The position numbers and the translations under genes are program-made. Shown here in pieces: positions 9,383 to 21,084 of a stretch of DNA of 64,000 nucleotides (positions within the stretch are counted from its first letter, which is position 1; each line of letters starts with the position of its first letter). This stretch comes from Sesamum alatum (Eukaryota; Streptophyta; Magnoliopsida; Lamiales; Pedaliaceae): contig JACGWO010000013.1 in assembly GCA_034509735.1 (NCBI GenBank), forward strand, positions 12,544,136-12,608,135. The letters are read 5' to 3'. Below the pieces are notes generated by a model. The model saw only the letters and a program-made list of their open reading frames with translations. It was not told where the DNA came from and ran no database searches.

Positions 9383-11377
9383 TGAAAGAAATCGGTGGAT
9401 CGTCCCGGGAATTGCGCGAATGCGGAAGCGCGATATAAAATAACATACAAAAATTAAAGCATGCTTTTAATAATAAAAGAACACGCTCAAGAGGTGTACC
9501 CTTGAGATTCCCGGGTGTTTGGTGTATCTCATGATTAAACAACGTGTAAAGAAATCATGGAGGCCATAGAGTTGAAAATAAAGAGAGACGAAAAATAAAA
9601 CGAGACCTACCCGTTGTCGTTTTCGTCTTCAACGGCTACATGCGTTGTTCCCCGTTTTGCATCGAGATCTCGTTCTTGAGACCCTCCAAATCGTGACACA
9701 CGATCCACCCACATATCTTGCACGTCGTGCTAGCAATGAACAAGTATATATTTTGGAGTGGATGAATCAACAACACGTTATCAATTAACGGTATTGATTC
9801 ATCTAAGTTCTAATGTTCCAAGAACAAAAGAACTAGAAAATATTTTTCTTGGAGAGTGGAGAGAGAGAGGGCGGACGAGAGAGAGGGAGAGAGGCCGAAA
9901 TTATGTTTGTGTTGTGTGTGTGTGTTGGAATTTCATCATCCTTCAAAAAGTTGGAAGCTAGAGGTATTTATAGAGGAGGAGTTTAATCCTCTTAAAACTC
10001 CTACTCTAAGAACTCTAATTTGTCTAGGATTTTGACCTAGTCAAAGTCCTAGTCAAATTAGTGTTTGACCTAGTCAAATAAATCCTAGCCTTCCATCTCC
10101 CCTTTCCATCTCAACCGTTGATTTTAATTTAATGGAATATTTAAATCCCATTAAATATTCCAAAAGGCTAAAAATAAATATAATAATAAATATTAATATT
10201 TATTCTAAGCCCATTAAATCAACCCTTTAATAAATTCTATTTATTAATTTAATTCCCTTTATCAAATAGAAGGAATTAATTTCTCCAAAAAAATATAGGA
10301 CCCGATTAAATCTAATTTAATCATTCCTTTACTCCAATATTTAATTCCAAATTTAATACCAAGTGTGTGTGGATAGTGTGTGACTCTTTAGGTTCACCTT
10401 TCAGCTAGACTTGGTCGGATTCCTAGAATCCGTCCGTTACCATGGGTGGCCATGTAGCACAGTCCATGGCACTAGAGACTAGGTGAAATAATTGGGGATG
10501 AACATTTAGGCTCTAACAGTACACTTGTCCTTCTGTCTTCGGTCTCATCACTTAGAGTCTAGGGCACGGAAAAAGCAGGTACCCATTTTGGACCTAAGTG
10601 TCGGTCTGTCCTTACTAAACGCCGCAAGGAAAACCTTCCCTTCTGTTCAGTTACTGTGGCCACAGATTTTAGGGATAAGACACAGAGCATACATGAGACT
10701 CAACTGTCAATACCTTTTGACAGGAGATAGATCCTTTCTTGGAAAATACTGTCACTCTGTACACCCGAGCTGCACTAGACATGGCTTATGACTACTCAAG
10801 AGTATTTTGGCAATCTCTCACCATATCTAAGATACAGACCTGATGCACAGGTGAACTCAGCAGTTCCTCAAGTCAAAGGACTTGGCCTGTACCGTTGGAA
10901 CCGGGAATACACGTCATACCTTGCTGACCGTACTCAAGGTCCTCCGTAAGACGGTTCCCGCGAGTCACCTCAGTCAGCTGCTTCCTAGCATACTGACCCA
11001 CTAACACTGCTTATACGACCTTCGTCACCCGTCGATGAAATACGACAGCAAATGCTTAGTGCAAGTCTCAAAGGGAATCCCAGTACCCATTTTCAAGATT
11101 TCTTGACTAGGAGATTTCCGGACTGATTCCGTAAGACTGATTTCATGGACCTACCTCCAAGCGTAGTCCCAGTCGCCGAAATCGATTCTCAGTCCGTGGG
11201 CTTTGTTTGCGTAGTGAACAGAAATATAAATGCAGATATAAGTGAACGTAAACAAAGTATTGCCATATGAATTTTCATTTCTTTATTCATAAATTTTTTT
11301 ATCAAACACCAGAAATTGTCTAGACATAGGTTACATATTCCTGCGAAAATTGGCTTACATGGTCACCTATTCTAACA
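9383..11377 (-). repeat. 5' LTR of E2 (1995 bp)
   Basis: TG...CA ends (TGTTAG at 11377-11372, CTTTCA at 9388-9383). It matches the E1 LTR throughout, with a TATAAATA box at 9972-9965 and a W-box cluster just upstream of it. The PBS follows directly, so it is a 5' LTR. Confidence 0.92.
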
Positions 11378-11487
11378 GATAAATTGGTCAAAGGAGGGTG
11401 GGAGTGACTGAAGGATCATATCTATGTACGTTTCATTATCGAGACCTGCCTTTAGGTCCTCGAGCTTTTCCACCAGGGTAAGCTTTT
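11378..11487 (-). pseudogene. Gag scrap of E3
   Basis: About 36 codons match Gag residues around 138-173 of E2 (LTLVEKLEDLKAGLDNETYI). The left end is cut exactly by the E2 LTR. The right end joins CpG-rich leader near 11487, giving a chimeric open frame that continues into Arg/Ala-rich leader sequence. The chimera is a by-product of the deletion; there is no sign that it is a functional protein. Confidence 0.75.
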
Positions 11488-11841
11488 CCTCGAGCCTTGC
11501 CTCGCGCGCGCTGGCCTGCTGGCTGCCGGCCGCGCCCTGCGGTGCACTGGGCACGCCTGCCGGGCGCGCGCGCGCAGACACCCTCGTCTGCATGCGCGCA
11601 CGCCTGGAGGCGCTGCCCTGCGCGCTGCCTCTGCGCGACCGGCTGCGGCGTTTCTCATTTTTCGTTAATTTATTCCACCCCGTTTCCCAAGAAAAACATA
11701 AAAATACCAATATTCAGAAATTCACACGAATCGAAAGCCATTAAACGACATGCTTTAAAATCAAGATTTAATTAAAAACATGCCAATATCACGTTTCATG
11801 CTTAAAACGCACATAAACCCTAGGCCTATACACCGAACCGG
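11488..11841 (-). other. Shortened leader of E3
   Basis: Holds the PBS-proximal part of the leader and a short CpG-rich tract (about 11505-11645). The paired CACGACTCGTG motif and the gag start have been lost with the deletion. Confidence 0.7.
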
Positions 11842-11853
11842 GCTCTGATACCA
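11842..11853 (-). other. Primer binding site (E3)
   Basis: TGGTATCAGAGC on the minus strand next to the LTR end at 11855. The adjacent LTR terminus reads CTTACA instead of CTTTCA, one base changed. Confidence 0.85.
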
Positions 11854-11854
11854 A

Positions 11855-13841
11855 TGTAAGGAACCGTGGATCGTCCCGGGAAATTGCGCGAGTGCGGAAG
11901 CGCGATATAAAATAAAATACAAAAAATGAAAGCATGCTTTATTGTATTAAAGAACACGCTCAAGGGGTGGACCCTTGAGATTCCCGGGTGTTTGGTGTAT
12001 CTCATGATTAAAGAACATATAAAAGATCATGGAGGCCATAGGGTAGAAAATTAAAGAGGACGAAAATATTAAATGAGACCTACCCGTTGTCGTTTTCGTC
12101 TTCAACGGCTACACGCGTTGTTCCCCGTTTTGCACCGAGATCTCGTTCTTGAGACCCTCCAAATCGTGACACACGATCCACCCACGTATCTTGTACGTCG
12201 TGCTAGCAACGAACAAGTGTATATTTTGGAGTGGATGAATCAACGACGCGTTATCAATTAACGGTATTGATTCATCTAAGTTCTAATGTTCAAAGAACAA
12301 GAGAACTAGAAAATAATTTCTTGGAGAGAGTTGAGAGAGAGGGCGGACGAGAGAGATGGGAGAGGGGGCCGAAAATTGTGTGTGTGTGTTGGAGTTTCAT
12401 CATCCTTTAATTGTTGGAAGCTAGAGGTTTATATAGAGGAGGAGTTTAATCCTCTTTATACCCCAACTCTAAGAACTCCAATTTGACTAGGATTTTGACC
12501 TAGTCAAAGTCCTAGTCAAACTAGTGTTTGACCTAGTCAAACCAATCCTAGCCTTCCATCTCCCCTTTCCATCTCAACCGTTGATTTTAATTTAATGGAA
12601 TATTTAAATTCCATTAAATATTCCAAAAGGTCAAATAAATATAATAAATAAATATTAATATTTATTCTAGGCCCATTAAATTAAATCCTTTAATAAATCC
12701 AATTTATTAATATAATTCCCTTTATCAAATAGAAGGAATTAATTTCTCCAAGAAAATATAGGACCCGATTAAATCTAATTTAATCATTCCTTTACTCTAA
12801 TATTTAATTCCAAATTAAATACTTAAGTGTGTGTGGATAGTGTGTGACTCTTTAGGTTCACCTTTCAGCTAGACTTGGTCGGATTCTTAGAATCCGCCCT
12901 TTACCATGGGTGGCCATCTAGCAACGGTCCATGGCACTAGAGAATAGGTGAAATAATCGGGGATGAACATTTAGGCCCTAACAGTACACTTGTCTTTCTG
13001 TCTTCGGTCTCATCACTTAGAGTCTAGAGCACGGAAAATGCAGGTACCCATTTTGGACCTAAGTGTCGGTCTGTCCTTACCAAACGCCGTAAGGGAAACC
13101 TTCCCTTCTGTTCAGTTACTGTGGCCACAGATTTTAGGGACAAGACACAGAGCATACATGAGACTCAACTGTCAGTACCTTTTGACAGGAGACAGATCCT
13201 TTCTTGGAAACTACTGTCACTCTGTACACCCGAGCTGCACTAGATATGGCTTATGACTACTCAAAAGTATTTTGGCAATCTCTCACCATATCTAAGATAC
13301 AGACCTGATGCGCAGGTAAACTCAGCAGTTCCTCAAGTCAAAGGACTTGACCTGTACCATTGGAACCGGGAATACGTCATACCTTGCAGACCATACTCAA
13401 GGTCTTCCGTAAGACGGTTCCCGCGAGTCACCTCAGTCAGCTGCTTCCTAGCATGCTGACCCACTAACACTGCTTAGACAACCTTCATCACCCGTCGATG
13501 AAATACGACAGCAGATGCTTAGTGCAAGTCTCAAAGGAAATCTTGGTACCCATTTTCGGGATTCCTTGACTTGGAGATTTCCGGACTGATTCGGTAAGAC
13601 TGATTTTATGGACCTACCTCCAAAGCGTAGTCCCAATCCCCGAAATCGATTCTCAGTCCGTGGGCTTTGTTTGCATAGTGAACAGATATGTAAAAGCAGA
13701 TATAAGTGAATGTAAACAAAGTATTGCCACATGAACTTTTCACTTCTTTATTCATAAATGTTTTATCAAACCCCTGAAATTGTCTAGACATAGGTTACAT
13801 ATTCCTGCCAAAATTGGCTTACATGGTCACCTATTCTAACA
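11855..13841 (-). repeat. 5' LTR of E3 (1987 bp)
   Basis: Starts TGTTAG at 13841 on the minus strand, matches the E1 and E2 LTRs throughout, and has TATATAAA at 12435-12428 plus the W-box cluster upstream. It is the last member of the same-strand series before orientation switches at 13842. Confidence 0.9.
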
Positions 13842-14776
13842 AGGCCCACATGGAGAGCCCAGAATGGAGGTTCCAAGGCGTTTCCATGGAGATCTAAAAG
13901 AGAAAAGAGACCAAGGCCCATCAGAATGATTATCGGGTTGCTATTAATATAATAGTGTAGGACCAACTCTAGATTGACCATAGATCCACTGCGGGCTCAG
14001 TGGGTTGCATAGGATTCGGGCTCGTGATCATCCAACAGGGGCATGCTAGGCTTTAATTTTGCACGTCGTTGTTATGGTGAATGATTGGTTTTATTTATCG
14101 TATAACTGCTATGGGATGCAATTTTTTATTTACGCATTATAGATGAATGTGTTTATATTTGATATCTCGGTCATTTACAACTCTTACTTGGTTGGACCAA
14201 TGTTCAAATATTAGACCTTAGACAAAGTGGACATGGACTCTAGGAGTTTGTCCATGCCTTACAATGCATGGCATAGTGAGGAAGCTAATTTAGGTCGATA
14301 GCGTGTTCTCACGAGTCGTGGCACGACTATCGTACTTAAAAAAAAGTTGCACTGTGTCATGAACGAAAAGTAGACCACTGTTACCTGTCTCACGAGTCGT
14401 GGAGGTAGCATCGGGTCTATGATTCGATCGATTGGGTCGGGTCTAACGCCCAATTAGCATGATTCGCTTGGAGTCCTGGGATCATGTGAAAGGGTGAGGC
14501 AGTTATCTTAGGAATCTCGTGGAACGAGAATGGTATGGCATACCTCCCACAGGATTCTTCCCATGCGAATCGTAAAAGCGGGGTATGGGAAAATCCGCTG
14601 TGGATCCCAAGCCCACTAGGAAAAGGATTCCCGAAAACGACGTTTGAGAGTATCGTGTTTTCGTATAAATAGTGGGAGCATTAAATGACTAAAGACCAAG
14701 CATTTAATTATTTATCAAAACTTCCGTCTTTTAAAATTCTGCTGATCGTAGTTCTGTTTTAAATGTAGATTTAAAA
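13842..14776 (+). other. Leader of A, second half
   Basis: Reverse-complement match to the gag-proximal half of the E1 and E2 leaders, including the CCACTG-CAGTGG hairpin (13986-14003) and the paired CACGAGTCGTG motif at 14310-14320 and 14391-14401. It starts abruptly at the E3 LTR; no PBS or CpG-rich tract is present on this side. Confidence 0.8.
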
Positions 14777-15672
14777 ATGTCTAAGAACCCATTATCAACC
14801 ATACTTGAGACTAACAAGTTTAATGGAATAAATTACAACGACTGGTTGCGCAATTTGAGGATAGTCCTAGATTACGAGAACCAAGGCTATGTCATGGACG
14901 AGCCGCTCCCTAGGACCTTGCCGGAAGGATCAATGCCAGAAGAACGTGAGACGTTCGAGACTTGGCATAAGGATAACCGAAAAGTTCATAGCATCATACT
15001 TGCCTCTGACAAATGAGATTCAGAAGCAGTATGAAAGGTTAGCGGATGTCCCTTCCATTATGGCTCGCCTGAAGGATTGCTATGCATTCCCGGACCGGCA
15101 TACTAGGTATGTCGCGACGAAGGCATTCTTTGGAACTAAAATGACCGAAGGATCCTCTGTACAAGAGCACGGAGTTAAAATGCTTACCCTGGTGGAAAAG
15201 CTCGAGGACCTCAAGGCAGGCCTCGATAACGAAACGTACATAGATGTGATCCTTCAGTCTCTCCCACCTCCTTCAACCAATTTATTGTTAACTATAAGAT
15301 GAACACACTTGAGAAGGGTATTCATGAGTTAATCAATATGTTGGTGCAATACGAGGAAACGACCAAAAAATGCACACCGTCGGTATTGTTTGGAGATGCT
15401 TCGACTTCGAAGACGAAAGGCAAGGGTGTCGGACGTTGGAAAAGGAAGAAACGAAAGGGAAAAGCCGTCAAAGCAGCTACAAACACTAAGAGTGTTCCCA
15501 TTGCCATAGAGGGGAAAGGCAAAGGAAAAGGGAAGGTTGTCTCCAAGCAACAGTCGAGGGCATATGATATATGTATCAATTGCTGTGAGACAGGGCATTG
15601 GAAGAGGGAGTGCCCCAAACTCCTCTCCAAACAAGGTATCTTTGTGATTGAGGTTAATATGTTTACTAACTC
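14777..15672 (+). pseudogene. Copia Gag of A, frameshifted and cut by B
   Basis: Starts MSKNPLSTILETNKF at 14777. Two small deletions shift the frame: two bases lost near 15005, which ends the first frame at 15016, and one base lost near 15270. The third segment carries a long Lys-rich linker and an intact zinc knuckle, CINCCETGHWKREC, with all four metal ligands. It stops at the B LTR just before the protease DTG. The remainder resumes at 26920. Not expected to give a functional protein. Confidence 0.88.
15668..15672 (+). repeat. Target duplication of B, left copy
   Basis: AACTC lies directly before the B left LTR, and the same five bases follow the right LTR at 26920-26924. Five bases is the usual copia duplication length. 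Confidence 0.7.
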
Positions 15673-17489
15673 TGTTAGAATAGGTGACTATATAGTCAAT
15701 CTTGGCAGCAAAGATGTAACCTATGTCTAGACAATTTCAGTGTTTTGATAAATTTATTAATGAATAAAGAAGCGAATTCATTTGATATTACTTTGTTTAC
15801 GTTCACTTTAATCTGCATTACGTATCTGTTCACTACGCGAACAAATCCCACGGGCTGAAAACATGTTTCGGGTATTGGGACTACGCTAGGAGGTACGTCC
15901 ATGAAATCAGTCCCGCCGAATCAGTCCAAAAATCTCCAAGTCAAGGAATCTCGAAAATGGGTACCGAGATTCCCCTTGAGACTTGCACTAAGCATCTGCT
16001 GTCATATTTCATCGATGGGGACGAGGGTCGTCTAAGCAGTGTTAGTGGGTTAGCCTGCTAGGGAGCAGCTGACTGAGGTGACTCGCGGGAACCGTCTGTT
16101 GGAGGACCTTGAGTAGGGTCAGCTAAGTATGACGTGTGTTCCCGGTTCCAACGGTACAGGTCAAGTCCTTTGGCTTGAGGAATTGCTGAGTTTACCTGTA
16201 TATCAGGTCTGTATCTTAGATATGGTGAGAGATTGTCGAGAAGCACTTGAGTAGTCATAAGCCATGTCTAGTGCAGCTCTGGTGTGCAAAGTGACAGTAG
16301 TTTCCAAGAAAGGATTTGTCTCCTGTCAAAGGCATTGACAGTTGAGTCTCACATATGCTCTGTGTCTTGTCCCTAAAATCATTGGCCATAGTAACTGAAC
16401 AGAAGGGAAGGTTTCCCTTGCGGCGTTTAGTAAGGACAGACCGACACTTAGGTCCAAAATGGGTACCTGCATTTTTCTGTGCCCTAGACCCTAGGTGGTG
16501 AGACCGTAGACAGAAGGACGAGTGTACTGTTAGAGCCTAAATGTTCATCCCCGAATATTCACCTAGTCTCTAGTGCCATGGACCGTTGCTAGATGGCCAC
16601 CCATGGTAACGGACGGATTCTAGGAATTCAACCAAGTCTAGCTGAAAGGTGAACCTAAAGAGTCACACACAATCTACACACACTAATGATTTAATTTATA
16701 ATTAAATATTGGAGAAAAGGAATAATTAAATTGGATTTAATCGGGTCCTTTATTTTCTTGGAGAATTAATTCCTTTTATTTGATAAAAGGGATTAATCTA
16801 ATAAATTAGATTTATTAGAAAATTAATTTAATGGGCCTAGAATAAATATTTATATTTATTATATTTATTTATTTGGCCTTTGGAATATTTAAATAGGTTT
16901 TAAATATTCCATTAAATTAAATTAACGATTGTGATGAAATTCCAACACACACACACACACACAAAATTTTCGGCTCTCCCTCTCTCCCCACTCGTCCGCC
17001 CCCTCTCTCTCTCTCTCAAGAAAATACCTTTTCTTGTTCTTTTGTTTTTGGAACAATTGAACTTAGGAGAATTAATACCGTTAATTAACAACGTGTGATT
17101 AATTCATCCTCTCCAAATATTACTTGTTCGTTCGCTAGCACGACGTGCAAGATACGTGGGTGGATTGCGTGTTAGTGTTTGGCGAGTCTCAAACACGAGA
17201 GTTGGTGCAAAACGGGGAACAACGCGAGTACCGGTTAGAAGACAAAAATGACAATCGGTATGTTCCGATTTAATTATTCGTTCCTCTTTAATTTTAATCC
17301 CTATGGCCTCTATGATTATTCTTGTATGCTTTTAATTCATTGTGATACACCGAACACCCGGGAAACTTCAAGGGTGCACCCCTTGAACGTGTTCTTTAAT
17401 TAATTCAAAGCATGTCTTAATTTTTGTATTATTTCTTATACCGCGCTTCCGCATTCGCGCTATTTCCCGGGACGTTCCACAATCTTTCA
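15673..17489 (+). repeat. Left LTR of B (1817 bp), promoter deleted
   Basis: TGTTAG...CTTTCA ends. Compared with the solo LTR at 39952-41977 it lacks about 180 bases around 16926-16932, exactly the stretch with the W-boxes and TATATAAA. Its right flank is AACTT followed by PR sequence, not a PBS. The first 270 bases differ from the right LTR at about 22 positions, the next 1.2 kb is almost identical, and the last 300 bases differ again. Confidence 0.88.
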
Positions 17490-17530
17490 AACTTTGCCTC
17501 TTGGGTATTAGATACCGGCTGTGGAGCTCA
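17490..17530 (+). pseudogene. Protease scrap after the B left LTR
   Basis: Forty-one bases match the start of the PR region, including the codons for DTGCGA, and are nearly the same as 26920-26961 after the right LTR (two visible differences). The match ends at CTCA (17527-17530), where an inverted RT block begins. Confidence 0.75.
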
Positions 17531-18302
17531 TCAGTCTGTGGGGACTGTTTCTTGGACAACTTGATCCCATGCCTCATGGGAAGGAATCCTCGTTTGGAGT
17601 TGTCCATTCGATATCTCTTTAGGACTTTCTCCATATACGAGTTTTGGGTGAGTCCTAACACCCTTTTAGATCTGTCCCTGACAATCTGGATGCCTAGGAT
17701 GTAGGAGGCTTCACCCAAGTCCTTCATGGAAAACTGGGTTGACAACCATGCTTTTGTATTTCCTAACATTCTAACGTCATTACCAATGAGCAGAATGTCA
17801 TCCACATAAAGCACTAGTAACACAATTGAGCTCCCACTGACCTTCTTGTATACACAAAGGTCAGATTCGTTTTTGATGAAGTCATACCCCCGTATTACTT
17901 CGTCAAAGCGAATGTTCCAACTTTGGGAGGCTTGTTTGAGGCCAAAGATGGACTTCTGGAGACGACAGACTTTCTGTTCTTCTCCAGTGACCGTGAAACC
18001 CTCCGGCTGATCCATATAGATCTCTTCTTCAACGAAACCGTTGAGGAAGGCCGTTTTCATGTCCATCTGCCATATCTCATAGTCATACCATGCTGCTATG
18101 GCGAGCAGGATCCGAATGGACTTAGCCATGGCTAATGGCGAGTAGGTATCCTCAAAATCGACCCCGGGTCGTTGAGTGTATCCCTTAGCTACAAGCTTAG
18201 CCTTAAAAGTTGTGACTTCTCCATCAACGCCAAGTTTGCGCTTGTAGACCCACTTACAGCCCACTGGCTTAACACCTTTTGGTGGATCTACAAGACTCCA
18301 AA
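17531..18302 (-). pseudogene. Copia reverse transcriptase fragment, inverted
   Basis: Minus-strand RT lying inside otherwise plus-strand pol. It reads cleanly from GCKWVYKRKLGVDGEV through the motif QMDMKTAFLNGFVEEEIYMD to the catalytic LYVDDILLIGND and ends just after SKKQSPQTDE, about 250 residues with no stop. It covers the RT domain from its start to its C-terminal part and lacks RNase H. The frame runs on into the adjoining LTR, which is not element coding. Junctions carry short shared bases: CTCA at 17527-17530 and CTTGG at 18303-18307. It is cleaner than the RT of B itself, so it was probably copied from another element. Confidence 0.9.
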
Positions 18303-19130
18303 CTTGGGAATGGCAAGGCCATCTCGGCAGAAGCAGTAGGATCCGCCACTGTAGTAATTAGTGATCGTATTATTATAGAGTTAGAGCAAGTTTATTATGT
18401 ACCTAGTATGATTAAAAACATCTTTTCCATTCCATTGTTAGACAATAGTGGATGTGAGTTTATGATCAATAAAAATTGCTTTTATTTGATGAGGTATGGA
18501 ATTGCTCATCTGCTTGATACACTTAATAATGGGCTCTATATCTTACAACAAATGAAATTCGTTCTAAACGCTCAACAAAAACGTAAAATACATAACAACG
18601 GGAACGCACGACTGTGGGACGCTAGGCTAGGTCACATATCCCAAGACAAGATGAAAAGATTGGTAGACTCAAAGAACCTAGAGGCAGGGTACTTGAGTGA
18701 GCTACCAACTTGTGAATCCTGTCTAAGAGGAAAAATGACCAAGAGGCCCTTTGCAGGACAAAAGCATGCTTGCCACAGGTCTGTTGGACCTGGTCCATAC
18801 AGACGTATGTGGACCACTAAGGACGCAGGCCCGAGGTGGGTTCTCCTACTTCGTAACCTTCACTGATAATCATTCACGGTATGGTTATGTATACTTGATG
18901 ACGTACAAGTCTGAAGCTCTTGAGAGGTTTAAAGAATATAGACTTGAAGTTGAGAACCAAACCGGCTGCAAAATTAAAGTCCTACGGTCAGACCGAGGCG
19001 GAGAGTACCTTAGTACTGAGTTCCTTGATTATCTTAAGGAAAATGGTATAATATCTGAATGGACACCACCTGGGACACCACAGTTGAATGGTGTCTCTGA
19101 AAGGAGGAATCGAACCCTGTTGGACATTGT
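18303..19130 (+). pseudogene. Copia PR-INT fragment fused to leader
   Basis: Plus-strand coding resumes about 64 bases further into PR than the point where 17530 stopped. It covers the protease C-terminal part and the integrase HHCC motif, although the second residue context is changed (LWDARLGH in place of LWHARLGH, so the first His is Asp). The integrase core follows in another frame with D, D and E of the catalytic triad (HTDVCG, RSDRGGEY, NGVSERRNR). A frameshift near 18760 separates the two parts. At 19130 the frame runs directly into CpG-rich leader, losing the rest of INT and all of RT. Confidence 0.85.
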
Positions 19131-19560
19131 TGCGCGTAGCCCACCTACCGGAAGGCGCGGCCGGGCCAGGGCCAGCGTGCCGGGATGCCTGTGCGCCCCG
19201 ACGCGCGGCCAGAGTGGCCGCATGCGAGGGCGTGCGCGCACGCAGACAGGGGAGTCTGCATGCGTGCGCCCGGCAGGTGCGCCCTATGCTCGCACGCGAG
19301 CGCGCACCAGGGGTCGCCACCAGGCGCGCACGCACGGTGGACGCGCCCAGTGCGCATGCGCGCGCGCACTGCGCAGGGCAGACGCGCGGCTGGCGGCCAG
19401 CCGGGCAAGGGAACCTGCGCGCGCGACAGCCTGCCGGCGCGCGCGGCCACGCAACCTACTTTCGACCAGGCGCGCGCGCAGGGGCGGCAGGTTGAGCCTG
19501 CTGCCCTGCGCGGACGTCGGCTGGCTGCTACCGGTGGCGGCTGCCGGCTGCCGATGTTGC
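19131..19560. repeat. CpG-rich tract in B leader
   Basis: About 430 bases of CpG-dense sequence, opposite in strand to the tracts of E1 and E2 as expected from the orientation of B. Apparent open frames are low-complexity. Confidence 0.7.
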
Positions 19561-21084
19561 TAGGGTTTCTCCTCTATTTTTTTATTTTGTTTATTTTTCA
19601 ATTTTAATTTTTTAATTAACTCTGAAAATTCATTTTTGTTCAATTTTTTGCCTAATTTTTCTAAAGATATTATTTTAGGAAGTAAAAATATATTGGATTT
19701 GGAATCCCGGGGATATTTTACTTAGAAATAATGAGGAAAGGTTTCCTAAAACGAGAAAAATATTATTACCAACGGTTATGCCATATTTTCAAACGTTTCG
19801 CATTTATTTATTTACTTTATCTTGAATAATTATGATTGGTTATCATGTATTATTGGTATGTTGATATTATGTGATTGGATCATATGATAATGTGTGTTGG
19901 ATGGAAACGGATGATCACGAGCCCTAGACCGGATGTATGGTTTAATTTCATGTTGGGCCTGTGTGCCTCTTTTACTGCTTTCTCCTTCTCTCTTTCTAGT
20001 TTCCTTGGAATGATAAGGCATTCTATCTCCCTCCTTATGTACTCCCCCCGAGTTTTCGCTGGGGTTTCTATTTTTTGTATGTAATGATAGTAGAATAGGA
20101 GTGAGGTTTTAATTTTATGTAATTGATGGAGAAGAAGGAAGGTCCACATGGAGAGCCCAGACTGGAGGATTCCAAGGCATTTCCATGAAGAAAAGAAAGA
20201 GAAAAGAGACCAAAGCCCATCAGAATGATGATTGGGTTACTATTAATGTAATAGTATAGGACCAACCCTAGATTGACCATAGATCCACTGCGGGCTCAGT
20301 GGATCGCATAGGATTCGGGCTCGTGATCATCCAACAGGGGGCGTCCTAGGCTTTAATTTTGCATGTGGTTATTGTGATGGATGAATGGCGTTTTATTTAT
20401 TATATAACTGCTGTGGATGCAATTTATTTATTACGCATTATGGATGAATGTGTAGATATATTATATTATGAGATCTCGGTCATTTACTACTCTCACATTG
20501 GTTGGACCAATGTCCAAATATTAGACCCTAGACAAAATGGACATGGAGTCTAGGAGTTTGTCCATGCCTTCCAATCCATGGCATAGTGAGGAAGCTGACT
20601 TAGGTCAATAGCGTGGTCTCACGAGTCGTGGCACGTTATTGTACTTAAAAGAAGTTGCACTGTGTCATGAACGAAAAATAGACCGCTGTTACCTGTCTCA
20701 CGAGTCGTGGGGGTAGCAGTGGGTCTATGGCTCGATTGATTGGGTCGTGTCTAATGCCCGATTAACATGATTCGCTTGGAGTCCTCGGATCATGTGAAAG
20801 GGTGAGGCAATAATCTTGAGAATCTCGTGGAACGAGAATGGTATGGTATACCTCCCACAGGATTTTTTCCATGCGAATCATAAAAGCGGGGTATGGGAAA
20901 AATCGCTGTGGATCCCAAGCCCACTAGGAAAGGATTTCCCGAAAATCATGTTTGAGAGTGCCGTGTTTTCGTACAAATAGTGGGAGAATTAAATGACTAA
21001 AGAGCAAGCATTTAATTATTTTTATCAAACCGCGCTCTTTTATATTCTGCTGATCGCAAACTCTGTTTTAAATGTAGATTTAAA
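19131..21084 (+). other. Leader of B
   Basis: Begins within the CpG-rich tract (19131-19560) and then follows the normal leader order: AT-rich part, CCACTG-CAGTGG hairpin (20286-20303), paired CACGAGTCGTG at 20620-20630 and 20699-20709, then gag. The PBS and first leader bases are missing, replaced by the pol scramble. Confidence 0.75.

Larger units (their letters stand above)
4907..11377 (-). mobile_element. Ty1-copia element E2, 5' part, cut by E1
   Basis: From right to left it holds the 5' LTR (11377-9383), PBS, leader and gag-pol up to the integrase C-terminal region, where the E1 LTR begins. RT and RNase H are absent here and are expected on the far side of E1. E2 itself begins inside the gag of E3; its predicted target duplication is GATAA (11378-11382). 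Confidence 0.85.
11378..13841 (-). mobile_element. Ty1-copia element E3, internally deleted, cut by E2
   Basis: An intact-looking 5' LTR (13841-11855) and PBS are followed by only about 350 bases of leader, joined directly to a 110-base piece of gag that ends where the E2 LTR begins. The second half of the leader and the start of gag are missing. E3 begins inside the leader of the oppositely oriented element A; its predicted target duplication is AGGCC (13842-13846). Confidence 0.8.

Noticed and set aside
2922..13841. Tandem array of elements sharing LTRs (LTR-internal-LTR-internal-LTR)
   Set aside because: No polypurine tract or pol end precedes any of the LTR starts; each starts abruptly inside coding or leader sequence, which fits nested insertion better than shared-LTR tandems.
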